44,418 bases of DNA from JADLEX01 sp964586775 (GCA_964586775.1 CAZPJD010000174.1:1-44418), one strand, 5' to 3'. Shown: positions 8,339-19,006, counted from the stretch's first letter. Notes: generated by a model from the letters alone, not told the origin. A program made the numbers and translations.

Positions 8339-9191
8339 CGATGAACCGTTTCGTCAGGTCGGTGTAGGCGTCGATGCGCCGATCGCGCAAAAAAGGCCAG
8401 CCGCGCCGCGTGGATTCGATGAGGTCGAGGTCGCAATCGATCACCGGAGTCCCGGGCGCCTCGCCCGCGACGCCGATAACGCGACCTAGCGGATCGGCCA
8501 CGAACGAATGGCCCCAGAAACGCACCTCGTGCTCGATCCCGACGCGGTTCACGGCGGCGACGAAAAGCCCGTTGTGGATCGCATGCGCGCGCATGCCGGT
8601 CATCCACGCGTCGCGGTACGTCGCGTATTCGTCGTGGTGCGCGGGTTTCCAACCGATGGCCGTGGGGTAAAACACGATCTGCGCCCCGGCGAGCGCGGCG
8701 AGGCGCGCGCCCTCGGGAAACCACTGATCCCAGCAGATGAGCACGGCGATGCGCCCGGCCGCCGTGTCGAACACGCGAAACCCCAGATCGCCCGGCGAGA
8801 AATAATACTTCTCCTCAAAACCCGGATCGTGGGGGATATGCATCTTGCGATATGCGCCGCGCACCGTTCCATCGGCGTCGATCACGACGGCGCTGTTGTG
8901 ATAAAGCCCCGCGGCGCGTTTTTCGAAAAACGGGAGCACGAGCACGACGCCCAGCTCGCGCGCGAGCGCGGCGAAACGCGTCGTCGTCGGTCCTTCGATC
9001 GGCTCCGCCCAGTCGAAGTATCGCTCGCGAAGCTCGCGACAGAAGTAGAGCGTCGTGAAAAGCTCTTGAAGGCAAACGACATTCGCCCCGCGAGCCGCGC
9101 CGTCGCGAATTCCCGCCTCGGCGCGGTCGCGATTCGCCTCGACCGACTCGGCGCACTCCATTTGCACGAGCCCGACGCGCGCGAGGGTCAT
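8331..9191 (-). CDS. aguB: N-carbamoylputrescine amidase (nitrilase superfamily)
   Basis: A 286-residue carbon-nitrogen hydrolase. The catalytic triad is Glu43 (CLQELF), Lys116 (YRKMHIP) and Cys153 (LICWDQWFPE). The long conserved AIGWKPA segment followed by the MRAHAIHNG stretch is typical of AguB. It converts N-carbamoylputrescine to putrescine, CO2 and ammonia, using the product of the downstream deiminase. The frame stays open further upstream, but the ATG at 9191 gives the family start (ARVGLVQMEC) and forms an ATGA overlap with the stop of the lipid kinase gene, so 9191 is chosen. Confidence 0.93.
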   Translation of the reverse strand: MTLARVGLVQMECAESVEANRDRAEAGIRDGAARGANVVCLQELFTTLYFCRELRERYFDWAEPIEGPTTTRFAALARELGVVLVLPFFEKRAAGLYHNSAVVIDADGTVRGAYRKMHIPHDPGFEEKYYFSPGDLGFRVFDTAAGRIAVLICWDQWFPEGARLAALAGAQIVFYPTAIGWKPAHHDEYATYRDAWMTGMRAHAIHNGLFVAAVNRVGIEHEVRFWGHSFVADPLGRVIGVAGEAPGTPVIDCDLDLIESTRRGWPFLRDRRIDAYTDLTKRFIDD

Positions 9192-10132
9192 GCGCCACCC
9201 CCGGCGCGCAGCTTGAGCCGGATCGCGGACGCCTGGATGTCGTAGCGCGAGGGCAACGTGCCGAGCCCCTCGCCATCCACATCGTGGAAGACCGGCTCGT
9301 CGGCCTCGGCCTCGACGCACTTGGCGCGCAGCGTCTCGATCTTCGCCATCTTCAAATGCTCGCCCCTGTAGATCGACATGAGGCGCACATATCGATCGTA
9401 CGCGCCCAGATCGCCCATGAAGAGCACGTCGAACAGGCCGTCGTCGATCTCGGCGGTCGGCGCGCCCATCATGCCGCCACCGAAGTATCGCCCATTGGCG
9501 ACGGCGACGGAAAAGATGGTGCGTTCGCCCATGTCGCGCCCGTCGACGCGGATGCGCACGCGCTGATTTTTATACGCGGCCATCGCGCGAACCGAGCCCA
9601 TGAGAAAACTCGCGAAGCCGCCCAGCGCCTTCGTCGTGCGATTCACCGTGTCGTCGATCAGCCCGCCAACGCCGAAGCTCGCGATGTTGATGAAGTAACG
9701 CACCGCGCTCTCGCCGTTCTTTTTCACGAGCGTCATACGGCCGACGTCGATGCGTTTCGCGTCGCGGCCCGGCAGAAACGCCGCCGCCTCGCGGAAGTCG
9801 CGCGGCACGCCGATGGTGCGCCGAAAATCGCCGCCCGTGCCCTGCGGGATCGTGGCGAAGACGGCGTCGGGGTTGATGACGCGGTCGTTTTCGAAAAACC
9901 CGTTGACGATCTCGTTGTTGGTGCCGTCGCCGCCGACGGAGACGATCATCTCGTAGCCATCGTGAATCGCCTGACGCGCGAGGGTCGTCGCGTCGCCGGG
10001 TCGGTCCGTCATGCGATAATCGAAATCCGGCAGATGCCGTCGCACCGCCGCTTCGATCTGGCCCCAGTTGCGCCGCGTCGCGCCGTTCGCCGAATTGGGA
10101 TTGACGATCAGCATCGTCCGGAAATCGGACAT
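9188..10132 (-). CDS. Diacylglycerol kinase-like lipid kinase (DagK/YegS family)
   Basis: A 314-residue protein of the diacylglycerol kinase catalytic family. It starts MLIVNPNSANGATR, has the nucleotide-binding VSVGGDGTNNE at residues 65-74 and a TIPQGTGGDFRR stretch, and a C-terminal beta-sandwich with GGGMMGAPTAEIDDGLFDV. The family phosphorylates diacylglycerol or related lipids at the inner membrane. The start is at 10132 behind GGGGGA; an upstream open frame continues antiphase through the efflux gene and is not coding. It ends with ATGA overlapping aguB, so it is co-translated with polyamine genes. The reason for the association is unknown. Confidence 0.88.
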   Translation of the reverse strand: MSDFRTMLIVNPNSANGATRRNWGQIEAAVRRHLPDFDYRMTDRPGDATTLARQAIHDGYEMIVSVGGDGTNNEIVNGFFENDRVINPDAVFATIPQGTGGDFRRTIGVPRDFREAAAFLPGRDAKRIDVGRMTLVKKNGESAVRYFINIASFGVGGLIDDTVNRTTKALGGFASFLMGSVRAMAAYKNQRVRIRVDGRDMGERTIFSVAVANGRYFGGGMMGAPTAEIDDGLFDVLFMGDLGAYDRYVRLMSIYRGEHLKMAKIETLRAKCVEAEADEPVFHDVDGEGLGTLPSRYDIQASAIRLKLRAGGGA

Positions 10133-10194
10133 GGAATCCCCCGTGACGGTCTTCGTTACCACGCGCGCCGAAGGTGGGGCAAGGGCGCGTGGAA

Positions 10195-13100
10195 TCACAC
10201 CGACGGGGCGGCCGAACACGGTATGGAGTTCGCCCGTTTCATGTCGGTGCGCTGCTTCCAGACCTTGTAGACGGCCGGATAGACGACGAGTTCGAGCACG
10301 AACGACGTGGCGAGGCCGCCGATCATCGGCGCGGCGATGCGCTTCATCACGTCGGTGCCCGTCGCGGTGGACCACATGATCGGCAGCAGGCCCATGAAAG
10401 CCGAGGCCACGGTCATCATCTTGGGTCGCGCCCTTTTGACCGCGCCGTGGACGATCGCCTCGTCGAGCTCCGCTTCGTTTCGCAGTTCGCCGCGGCGTCG
10501 CGCCTCGTCGTACGACAGATCGAGGAAGAGCAGCATGAACACGCCCGTCTCGGCGTCGAGGCCGAGCAGCGCAATCATGCCCACCCACGCGGCGATGGAG
10601 ACGTTGTAGTCGAGCAGGTGGAACAGCCAGATCGCGCCGATCGCCGAAAACGGCACGGCGAGCATCACCACCGCCGATTTGAACGCGCTGCGCGTGTTGA
10701 AGTACAGCAGCAGAAAGATCAGCACGAGGGTGATCGGCACGACGATCTTCAGGCGCTCGCGTACGCGCAGCATGTTTTCGAACTGGCCGCTCCACTGAAG
10801 CGACACGCCGGGCGTACGTTCGAGGTGCTTTTCCACCGCCGCCTTGGCTTCGGCGACGTATCCGCCGATGTCGCGGCCCTCGATGTCCACGTACACATAT
10901 CCCGCGAGGAAGCCGTTTTCGTTGCGCAACATCGACGGCCCCTGCACGAGGCGGATGTCGGCGAGCTGCGCCAACGGCACCTGCGCCATGGTCGGCGTCG
11001 CGACCAGCACGCGACCCAAACCATCGATGTCGTCCCGCAGTTCTGCTGGATACCGAATGTTCACGGGGTAGCGCGCTCGGCCCTCGATCGTCGTCGTGAC
11101 GTTCTCGCCGCCGATCGCCGACATGATGACCGTTTGCAGCGATTCGATCGTCACACCCAGCCGCGCCATCTCGTCGCGGCGCGGTTCGAAGTCGACAAAG
11201 TAGCCGCCCGCCACGCGCTCGGCGAAGACGCTGCGCGTGCCGGGCACGTCGCGCAGGATGCCTTCGAGTCGCGTGCCGACGCGCTCGATTTCGGCCAAGT
11301 CGTCGCCGAATATCTTGATGCCAATGGGCGTGCGCACGCCGGTGGAGAGCATGTCGATGCGCGCCTTGATCGGCATCGTCCACGCGTTCGTCACGCCGGG
11401 GATGCGCATCGCGCGGTCCATCTCGTCGATGAGTTCATCCCAGGAGATCCGATCGCTCCAGATCGGACGCAGCACCGTCTTCACGATGTCCGGCGCCCAC
11501 GACGAATACCAGCGGGGCTTTTCGCGCCACTCGGACTCGGGCTTCAGGATCACCGTGGTTTCCATCATCGAAAACGGCGCGGGATCGGTGGATGTCTCCG
11601 CGCGCCCCGCCTTGCCGAAAACCGTCTCGACCTCGGGGAACGACGTGAGCACGCGGTCCTGCGTGTCGAGCACCTCGCGGGCCTGCGTGACGGAGAGGCC
11701 GGGCAGCGTGGTGGGCATGTAGAGGATCGAGCCCTCGTGCAGCGGAGGCATGAACTCGGTACCGAGCCGGAAATACATCGGCAACGTGAGCGCGACGAGG
11801 CCGAACGCCGCCCCGATCGTCTTATACGGATGACGCAGCACGAAGCGGCAGACGGGCTCGTACACCCGAAAGATCGCGCGGCTGATCGGGTGCTGTTCCT
11901 CGGAGTGATAGGTGCCGACGAAAACGGCCGACGCCGCGCGGGCGATCAAGCGCGGGCGAAACTCGAAGGGCCGAATGCGTGCGAAGAGCATGCGCAGCGC
12001 GGGGTCGAGCGTGATGGCGAGCAGGGCCGCGAGCGCCATGGCGAGATTCTTGGAATACGCGAGGGGCTTGAAGAGGCGGCCTTCCTGATCGACCAGCGTG
12101 AAGATCGGCAGAAACGCAACGGCGATGACGAGAAGCGAGAAGAAAACGGAGGGACCCACCTCCTTGAGCGCTTCAAGTCGAACGTGATGGAACTCTTCGT
12201 CCTCGTTGCCGACGCGCTCGCCCGCGTCCTGCTTCCGTTTGCGTTCGACCTTCCAGTGATAGATGCGATTGTAGGCGTTCTCGACCTCGACAATCGCGCC
12301 GTCCACCAGCACGCCGATGCTGATGGCGATCCCCGCGAGGGACATGATGTTGACCGTGATGCCCATGAGATAAAGCGGAATGAACGAGAGGATCACCGAG
12401 ACGGGGATCGTGATAATGGGGACGATCGACGAGGGCACGTGCCACAAAAAGAGCATGATGACGAGCGAAACGATGATCATCTCTTCGAGCAGCTTGTCGC
12501 GCAGCGTCTCGATCGCGCGGTGGATGAGATCCGAGCGGTCGTAGGTCGTCACGATCTCCACGCCCGCGGGCAGCGATGGCCCGAGAGACGCGATCTTCTC
12601 TTTTATGCGCTCGATCACGTTCAGCGCGTTCTCGCCGTGGCGCATCACCACGATGCCGCCCACGGTGTCGCCCTTGCCGTCGAGATCCGAAATCCCGCGC
12701 CGCATTTCGGGGCCGATCGCGACGTTCGCCACGTCGCGCAAAAGCACGGGCACGCCGCCCGCCGTTTTCACGACGATCTTTTCGAAATCGGCGACGCTCT
12801 TCGCGTAACCCTTGCCGCGCACCATGTATTCCGCGCCGGCCCACTCGATCAGCCGACCGCCGACCTCGTTGTTCGACGCCTTCACCGCCATCATGACCTC
12901 GTCGATCATGACGCCGTACGCCGCGAGGCGGTTGGGGTCGACGGTGATCTGATACTGGCGCACATAGCCGCCGATCGACGCGACCTCGGCGACGCCCGCC
13001 ACCGCCTGCAGCGCGTAGCGCAAGTTCCAGTCCTGATACGAACGCAGTTCGTCGAGCGAGTGCGTGCCCGATTTGTCCACGAGCGCGTACTGAAACACCC

Positions 13101-13509
13101 AGCCGACGCCCGTCGCGTCGGGGCCCAGCTCCGTCTGCACGCCGTCGGGCAGCCGCGCCTGGATCTTCGACAGGTACTCCATCACACGGCTGCGCGCCCA
13201 GTAGATGTCGGTGCCGTCGTCGAAGATCACGTACACATACGAGAAGCCGAAGTCCGAGAACCCGCGGATCGCCTTCACCCGCGGCGCGCCCAGCAGCGCC
13301 GAGACGATGGGGTACGTGACCTGATCCTCGATGATGTCGGGGCTGCGGTCCCACTTGGAGTAGATGATGACCTGCGTGTCCGAGAGGTCGGGAAGCGCAT
13401 CGAGGCGGATGACCTTGAGGGTGTAGATCGAGAGTGCGACGAGAATCCCCACGCCGATGAGCACCAGCGCGCGGTTCGTGGCGGAGAACTCGATAATGCG
13501 GCGGATCAC
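10195..13509 (-). CDS. cusA: CusA-type heavy-metal RND efflux pump
   Basis: A 1104-residue resistance-nodulation-division transporter of the heavy-metal efflux (HME) group. The three methionines that carry Cu(I)/Ag(I) in E. coli CusA (M573, M623, M672) have counterparts at Met598 (ILYMPT), Met648 (APFSMMETT) and Met720 (RIDMLSTG). The proton-relay residues are also present: Asp403 (GVLVDGAIVE), Glu in GLDAETGVFML and Lys in RARPKMMTVA. Between the second and third Met there is an insertion of about 23 residues rich in Trp. Twelve transmembrane helices in two halves are expected. It exports monovalent copper or silver from the periplasm or inner membrane through the TolC partner. It follows cusB by 10 bases. 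Confidence 0.93.
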   Translation of the reverse strand: MIRRIIEFSATNRALVLIGVGILVALSIYTLKVIRLDALPDLSDTQVIIYSKWDRSPDIIEDQVTYPIVSALLGAPRVKAIRGFSDFGFSYVYVIFDDGTDIYWARSRVMEYLSKIQARLPDGVQTELGPDATGVGWVFQYALVDKSGTHSLDELRSYQDWNLRYALQAVAGVAEVASIGGYVRQYQITVDPNRLAAYGVMIDEVMMAVKASNNEVGGRLIEWAGAEYMVRGKGYAKSVADFEKIVVKTAGGVPVLLRDVANVAIGPEMRRGISDLDGKGDTVGGIVVMRHGENALNVIERIKEKIASLGPSLPAGVEIVTTYDRSDLIHRAIETLRDKLLEEMIIVSLVIMLFLWHVPSSIVPIITIPVSVILSFIPLYLMGITVNIMSLAGIAISIGVLVDGAIVEVENAYNRIYHWKVERKRKQDAGERVGNEDEEFHHVRLEALKEVGPSVFFSLLVIAVAFLPIFTLVDQEGRLFKPLAYSKNLAMALAALLAITLDPALRMLFARIRPFEFRPRLIARAASAVFVGTYHSEEQHPISRAIFRVYEPVCRFVLRHPYKTIGAAFGLVALTLPMYFRLGTEFMPPLHEGSILYMPTTLPGLSVTQAREVLDTQDRVLTSFPEVETVFGKAGRAETSTDPAPFSMMETTVILKPESEWREKPRWYSSWAPDIVKTVLRPIWSDRISWDELIDEMDRAMRIPGVTNAWTMPIKARIDMLSTGVRTPIGIKIFGDDLAEIERVGTRLEGILRDVPGTRSVFAERVAGGYFVDFEPRRDEMARLGVTIESLQTVIMSAIGGENVTTTIEGRARYPVNIRYPAELRDDIDGLGRVLVATPTMAQVPLAQLADIRLVQGPSMLRNENGFLAGYVYVDIEGRDIGGYVAEAKAAVEKHLERTPGVSLQWSGQFENMLRVRERLKIVVPITLVLIFLLLYFNTRSAFKSAVVMLAVPFSAIGAIWLFHLLDYNVSIAAWVGMIALLGLDAETGVFMLLFLDLSYDEARRRGELRNEAELDEAIVHGAVKRARPKMMTVASAFMGLLPIMWSTATGTDVMKRIAAPMIGGLATSFVLELVVYPAVYKVWKQRTDMKRANSIPCSAAPSV

Positions 13510-13519
13510 GGCGCGTCCC

Positions 13520-14914
13520 TCAATGCTGGTGGCCGGCGTCGCCGGTTGCGCCCGTCAGCGCGGCCTTGAGGCGCGACTCGGAGTCGAGCAGGAAGTTCGC
13601 GGTCGTCACCACGCGCTCGCCTTCGTCCACGCCCGCGCTCACCTGCGCCATGCCATTGGATTTCGCGACGACCTTCACCTCGCGCGGCTCGAATTTACCC
13701 GGCGCGGTTTCGACGAACACCACTTGGCGCGCGCCGGTGTCGAGCACGGCGGAATCGGGGAACACGATGCCCTCGTCGCCGCCGGTGTCGAGGACCACGT
13801 TGGCGAACATCCCGGGCTTCAGCGCGAGCTTCGGATTCGCCACGTCGAAACGCACCTTGAGCGTTCGGCTTTCGGCGTTCAGGGTCGGATTCACGTATGC
13901 GACTGTTGCGTCGATCCGCGTATCCGGTTCGTACGCGAGCGTGATCGTCGCCGCCGCGCCCGGCTTCACGCGCCGCGCCTCGTATTCGTAGATGTCGGCC
14001 TCGACCCACACGCGCGACAGATCGGTCACCGTGTAGAGCGGCATCCCCGGTTCAACGCGCTGCCCCTCGAAGACCTCCTTACCCGTCACGTAACCCGATA
14101 CGGGCGCGACCAGCGTGACCGTGCGCTTGGTTTCGCCCGTCGTTTCGAGTTGATGGATGAAGCTTTCGGGCACGTCGAAAAGTTCCAGCCGCCGCCGCGA
14201 GGCCGCAATGAGTTCCTTGCCTCCCTCCTTCACCTCGTCGATGGACGACGACGCGAACTGCTGCGCCGTCTGATACGCGCGCAGGTACTCCTGCTGCGTG
14301 GCGAGGAGTTCGGGCGAGAAGATCGCGAGAATCGGATCGCCCTTACGCACCTGCCCGCCGGTGAAGTTGGCGTAGAGTTTCTCGACGTATCCCTCGACCT
14401 TGGTGTGCACCACGCGCACGCGCCGCTCGTCGGCGGCGACCGTTCCGACGGCGCGCACGGCACCCGCGAGGCGGTCGCGCTTCGCCACGGCGGTCTTGAT
14501 GCCCGAGAGATTCAGCGCGGTGGGCGCGAGCTCGACCGGCGCCATTCCGTCCACACCGCCGCCGTGCCCGGCGTGCGCATCGGGCGCGGCGCTCTCGCGC
14601 TTCACCAGTTCCATGCCGCAGATCGGGCACTCGCCGGGCTCGTCGGAAACAACCTGCGCGTGCATCGGGCAGGTGTAGACATCGTGCGTTTGCGGTGCGG
14701 GCGCGGCGTTCGAAGCGTCTTTTCCGTCTTCGATGGGGACAAGGCGCATTCCGCAGATGGGGCAATCGCCCTGCCGATCCGAGACGTAGGTGGGGTGCAT
14801 GGGGCAGTGAAACTTCTGGCCCGACTCCTTGGACGCACCGCACCCGGCGACGAGCACGACCGCAAGGATCGCCACGCCCACGAGAAATCCGACCAAGATT
14901 CGTCGACGCATCAA
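13520..14914 (-). CDS. cusB: CusB-type periplasmic adaptor with two N-terminal heavy-metal-binding domains
   Basis: A 464-residue membrane-fusion protein. It begins with a lipoprotein signal (LVAGC, Cys25). Two tandem short heavy-metal-binding modules follow, residues 36-60 (FHCPMHP...CPICGM) and 80-104 (YTCPMHA...CPICGM), each with Cys-Pro-Met-His and Cys-x-x-Cys. The usual adaptor parts come next: barrel-sandwich (VEGYVEKLYANFTGGQVRKGD), helical hairpin around residues 200-260, and beta-barrel/membrane-proximal domains. It links CusA to the outer-membrane channel and hands metal to the pump. The doubled module is more than most CusB proteins carry. It lies between tolC-type and cusA genes with gaps of 6 and 10 bases, so one operon. 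Confidence 0.92.
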   Translation of the reverse strand: MMRRRILVGFLVGVAILAVVLVAGCGASKESGQKFHCPMHPTYVSDRQGDCPICGMRLVPIEDGKDASNAAPAPQTHDVYTCPMHAQVVSDEPGECPICGMELVKRESAAPDAHAGHGGGVDGMAPVELAPTALNLSGIKTAVAKRDRLAGAVRAVGTVAADERRVRVVHTKVEGYVEKLYANFTGGQVRKGDPILAIFSPELLATQQEYLRAYQTAQQFASSSIDEVKEGGKELIAASRRRLELFDVPESFIHQLETTGETKRTVTLVAPVSGYVTGKEVFEGQRVEPGMPLYTVTDLSRVWVEADIYEYEARRVKPGAAATITLAYEPDTRIDATVAYVNPTLNAESRTLKVRFDVANPKLALKPGMFANVVLDTGGDEGIVFPDSAVLDTGARQVVFVETAPGKFEPREVKVVAKSNGMAQVSAGVDEGERVVTTANFLLDSESRLKAALTGATGDAGHQH

Positions 14915-14920
14915 CCGTTC

Positions 14921-16180
14921 CTATTTCCCGCCCGCATCCATGGGACGCAGCGCGTCGAGTTCCGACCAGACCCGATATCGCTCGGCCTCGCGGCCCGCGA
15001 GTTCCACGCGGGCGTCGAGCCACATGTTGAAGTCCTCGACCACCATCGAAAAATCGCCGCGCCCCGCGAGATACGCCGCGCGCGCGGCATCGAGCGCGGC
15101 GTGCGTCTGCGGCACGACGGCCTCGCGAAAGAGCGTGACCTGTCGATTCGTCTTGTGCCACTGGGCGCGCAGCCGCGTCAGGGCCGACCGCGCCCTCGCC
15201 TCGGCGTCGCGTTTTTCGGCCGACGCCATCGCGCGCTCCTGCTCGGCGGCGCGAATCATCGGCCGCTGGCGCGCGCCCTGCCAGATCGGCAGCGTGATGC
15301 CGAGCCGCGCCATGCCCATCGGCATCTGGCCGCCGTCGACCCAATTGCGTTCGACGCCGCCGCCCACGCCCACGATGAGATCGGGCCACAGATCCCTTTT
15401 TGCGGCATTCCATCGGTGCTCCGACGCCTCGATTCCCGCGTCGCGCTCGCGCACGTCGGGTGTCTGCGTGGGCGCTTCGTCGTCGACCCACGCGGGCCAC
15501 TCGGTCTCGGGCAGCTTTGTCACGACGCCAAGCGACGTGTCGGCGGGCCGATCGAGCAGTCGATTCATTTCGGCAACGAGCGTCGCACGGTCGGAATCGA
15601 GCTCGGCTTGGCGCGACAGCAGTCGCGATACGGCGACCTGCGCCTTGAGCAGCGCCTCCTGATCGGACTCGCCCGCGGCGTAGCGCGCGGCCGCCGCCGC
15701 GGAGATGAGCTTCAGGTGTTCGCGCGCGGCGGCGAGGTATTCGAGTTCGCGGTCGAGTTCGTACAGCTCGGCGTACGTCATGCGCACGTTCATGGCGACC
15801 TCGCGTTCGGCGCGCACGAGGGCAGCGCGCGTCGCCTCGGCGTCGGCCGCGGCGGCCTCGCGACGCAATCCCCGCTTGCCGCCCAGCGGGATCTCTTGGC
15901 TGAGTTCGAGGGTAGCGGCGGAAAACTCGGGCTCGCCATCCATCACCGCGAATGCGCCCGACGCATCGAGCATCGGGTCCTCGAGCGCCCCCGCGGGCGA
16001 AACGCTCTCGAGCGCCGCGCCCAAACGCGCTCGTTCGGCGGCGACCATCGGCGAGTTGGCGATCGCGGACGCGACCAGTTCATCCACGGGCGGGGCAACA
16101 TCCTGCGCGAAGGCCAAATCTCCCGAGAGCCCTAAGACCATCGTGAACGCGGCGCTGAGGATGCGGAGTCTTCGGACCAT
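14921..16180 (-). CDS. cusC: TolC/CusC-family outer-membrane efflux protein
   Basis: A 419-residue TolC-family channel subunit. There is a Sec signal peptide ending GDLAFAQ, then two repeats of the coiled-coil/beta-strand architecture: LELSQEIPLGGKRGLRREAA in the first half and LGITLPIWQGARQRPMIRAAEQ in the second. This doubled (L)P(L)xxGxR signature is diagnostic. Long Ala/Arg/Glu-rich helices form the periplasmic tunnel. It is the first gene of the efflux operon and starts about 37 bases after a predicted sigma-54 transcription start. No lipobox is visible. Confidence 0.9.
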   Translation of the reverse strand: MVRRLRILSAAFTMVLGLSGDLAFAQDVAPPVDELVASAIANSPMVAAERARLGAALESVSPAGALEDPMLDASGAFAVMDGEPEFSAATLELSQEIPLGGKRGLRREAAAADAEATRAALVRAEREVAMNVRMTYAELYELDRELEYLAAAREHLKLISAAAAARYAAGESDQEALLKAQVAVSRLLSRQAELDSDRATLVAEMNRLLDRPADTSLGVVTKLPETEWPAWVDDEAPTQTPDVRERDAGIEASEHRWNAAKRDLWPDLIVGVGGGVERNWVDGGQMPMGMARLGITLPIWQGARQRPMIRAAEQERAMASAEKRDAEARARSALTRLRAQWHKTNRQVTLFREAVVPQTHAALDAARAAYLAGRGDFSMVVEDFNMWLDARVELAGREAERYRVWSELDALRPMDAGGK

Positions 16181-16227
16181 CTCGAGTGTCCTTGCCGGCG
16201 AAGGAACCCGGCTTCACGCATGCGATC

Positions 16228-16243
16228 TGCAACCGTTGTGCCG
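16228..16243 (-). promoter_or_regulatory. Sigma-54-type promoter of the cusCBA operon
   Basis: Read on the minus strand the element is CGGCACAACGGTTGCA. It has GG and GC spaced by exactly ten bases and matches most of the TGGCACG-N4-TTGCA consensus. Predicted transcription start is near 16217, 37 bases before the cusC ATG. The adjacent regulator gene encodes an NtrC-type activator with the GAFTGA loop, which supports the call. GG-N10-GC alone is common in GC-rich DNA; the extended match is what counts. Confidence 0.68.
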
Positions 16244-16303
16244 CCTCGAAACAGCCGCAAATTCAATGTGTTGGAGAATTGCGGTGACGACGAGACGCCC
16301 CGC

Positions 16304-16340
16304 GTTGAAGAATATTCGCCAGGTGAAGGATATGCTTCAC
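16304..16340. promoter_or_regulatory. Candidate enhancer sites for the NtrC-type regulator, cus promoter
   Basis: Two related copies lie in tandem: TGAAGAATATTCGCC (from 16306, with the palindrome GAATATTC at 16310-16317) and TGAAGGATATGCTTC (from 16324, within the inverted repeat GTGAAG-6-CTTCAC, 16323-16340). They are 18 bases apart and about 90-120 bases upstream of the predicted start, the usual place for sigma-54 enhancers. The same core appears before the DUF3347 gene. Confidence 0.55.
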
Positions 16341-16369
16341 GGCCCGCGACGGCGTGCGGGGAAGCCCGC

Positions 16370-17491
16370 TTACGAAAGCGGAAGCAGCAACCGGAAGACC
16401 GCCCCGCCCTCCGGGCGGTTGTCGGCCTCGATGAAGCCCTGATGCTCGTCGGCAATGCGCGCGGCGATCGACAGGCCAAGACCCGTTCCGTTCTCTTTGG
16501 TGGTGAAAAACGGATCGAAGATCTTTTCGCGGATGTCGTCGACGAGGCCAGCGCCCGTGTCCTCGACGACGAGCGCCCCGAATACGCGTCGCCCGCGTGT
16601 GGCGCGCTCGCAGCTCACCGTCACCTGGCCGCCCTTCCCCGTCGCCTGCACCGCGTTGATGAGCAGGTTGAAGATGACCTGCGCGATCTTGTCGCGATCG
16701 CCCGACACCACGACCGCCTCCTCGCCGGGCGCGAGCGCGACATTGACGCCGCTCACCCGCGAGGTCGATTCCACGAGCGCGATGGCGTGGCCAGCCACGT
16801 CGGCCAGCGGCACGTCGGCGCGGTTGATTCCCGTGGGACGCGCGAAATGAAGAAAGCGGTCGAGCAGGTCGTTCAGGCGGTCGATCTCCTTGCGCAGGAT
16901 CTCCACCATCTTTCGCCGCGGCGAGGTCTCGGGGATCTCGTCGGAGACGATCTCCACCGCGCCCTTGAGCGAAGCGAGCGGATTTTTAATCTCGTGCGCG
17001 AGCCCGGCGGTCATTTCGCCGAGCGATTGCAGCCGCCCCGCGCGGATCAGTTGCTGTTCCATGAGACGAACGTCGTCGAGCGACTCGGCGAGTCGTCGGG
17101 CCGTTTCCTCCTGACGCACCCGCTCCCGGTGCTCGCGATCCGCCAGCGTGCCCGTGATGTAGGCAACGACGTTGTAGAGCAGGATCTCAAGCATCTTCTC
17201 GGTGCCGTGCGCGGGGTCCTGCACGAAAAAGGTTGAGAACGCGTGGGGCGCGTAAGCGATCGACGCCGCGATCGACGCGCCCAGCGCGCCGGGGCGCCCG
17301 AAGACGAACGCGCCGAGGATGATGGGGATATAGTAGAGCCGCCGGAAGATGTCGTGCAGCCAGTGAAACGACGTGCCGGTGGTGTAATGCGCGGCGGAGA
17401 CGAACGCGATGGGAATCCACAGCAGCAACCACGCCCGCGCCGACACGAGCGCGCGCCACGAGACCCGGTCGACGCGTGCCAGCATGCCCAC
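16370..17491 (-). CDS. Membrane histidine kinase, partner of the NtrC-type regulator
   Basis: A 373-residue sensor kinase. The N-terminal 120 residues hold three to four hydrophobic segments around a FRRLYYIPIILGAFVFG stretch, with little periplasmic sequence, so it may sense through its membrane part. A coiled linker (residues 120-150) precedes the HisKA domain with AGLAHEIKNPLASLKG and phospho-acceptor His166. The HATPase domain shows NLLINAVQA (N box), EDTGAGL (G1), FFTTKENGTGLGL (F and G2). The gene follows the regulator by three bases in one transcript. The layout is that of HydH/ZraS-type metal-stress kinases. The signal is not proven; the adjacent efflux genes suggest copper or silver. 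Confidence 0.9.
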   Translation of the reverse strand: MGMLARVDRVSWRALVSARAWLLLWIPIAFVSAAHYTTGTSFHWLHDIFRRLYYIPIILGAFVFGRPGALGASIAASIAYAPHAFSTFFVQDPAHGTEKMLEILLYNVVAYITGTLADREHRERVRQEETARRLAESLDDVRLMEQQLIRAGRLQSLGEMTAGLAHEIKNPLASLKGAVEIVSDEIPETSPRRKMVEILRKEIDRLNDLLDRFLHFARPTGINRADVPLADVAGHAIALVESTSRVSGVNVALAPGEEAVVVSGDRDKIAQVIFNLLINAVQATGKGGQVTVSCERATRGRRVFGALVVEDTGAGLVDDIREKIFDPFFTTKENGTGLGLSIAARIADEHQGFIEADNRPEGGAVFRLLLPLS

Positions 17492-17494
17492 CGC

Positions 17495-18889
<1,395 letters not shown>

Positions 18890-18977
18890 GACCGGCGTCC
18901 ATCTCCCGTCTCTGGATCGATTCGCCACGCATACACCGGATCGCGGGGTGTCGCCAGTGGCCACAGCCGCACGGTGT

Positions 18978-19006
18978 AGAATATTGCGCAGGCCGCACAA
19001 TATTCT
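18978..19006. promoter_or_regulatory. Inverted repeat in the divergent regulator/DUF3347 intergenic region
   Basis: AGAATATTG (18978-18986) and CAATATTCT (18998-19006) form perfect 9-base arms around an 11-base GC-rich centre. Read outward each arm gives AAGAATATT- or TAGAATATT-type cores like those upstream of cusC. The site is about 105-130 bases before the predicted start of the DUF3347 transcript, fitting an enhancer for the NtrC-type regulator. Confidence 0.6.

Noticed and set aside
10174..13569. Plus-strand open frame of more than 1100 codons opposite cusA
   Set aside because: It is antisense to a pump with every conserved motif. Its translation is Arg/His/Asp-rich with no domain, as expected from GC-rich codon bias.
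13457..16135. Plus-strand open frame of about 890 codons opposite cusB and cusC
   Set aside because: Antisense to two recognised genes, low-complexity basic composition, no signal or motif.
16343..16361. CCCGC-GCGGG hairpin as terminator of the kinase gene
   Set aside because: No T-run follows on the minus strand, and it lies in the enhancer region of the efflux operon.
18923..18938. Sigma-54-like GG-N10-GC on the minus strand before the regulator gene
   Set aside because: Only the two dinucleotides match; the extended TGGCAC and TTGC positions do not. Such spacing is frequent by chance in this base composition.
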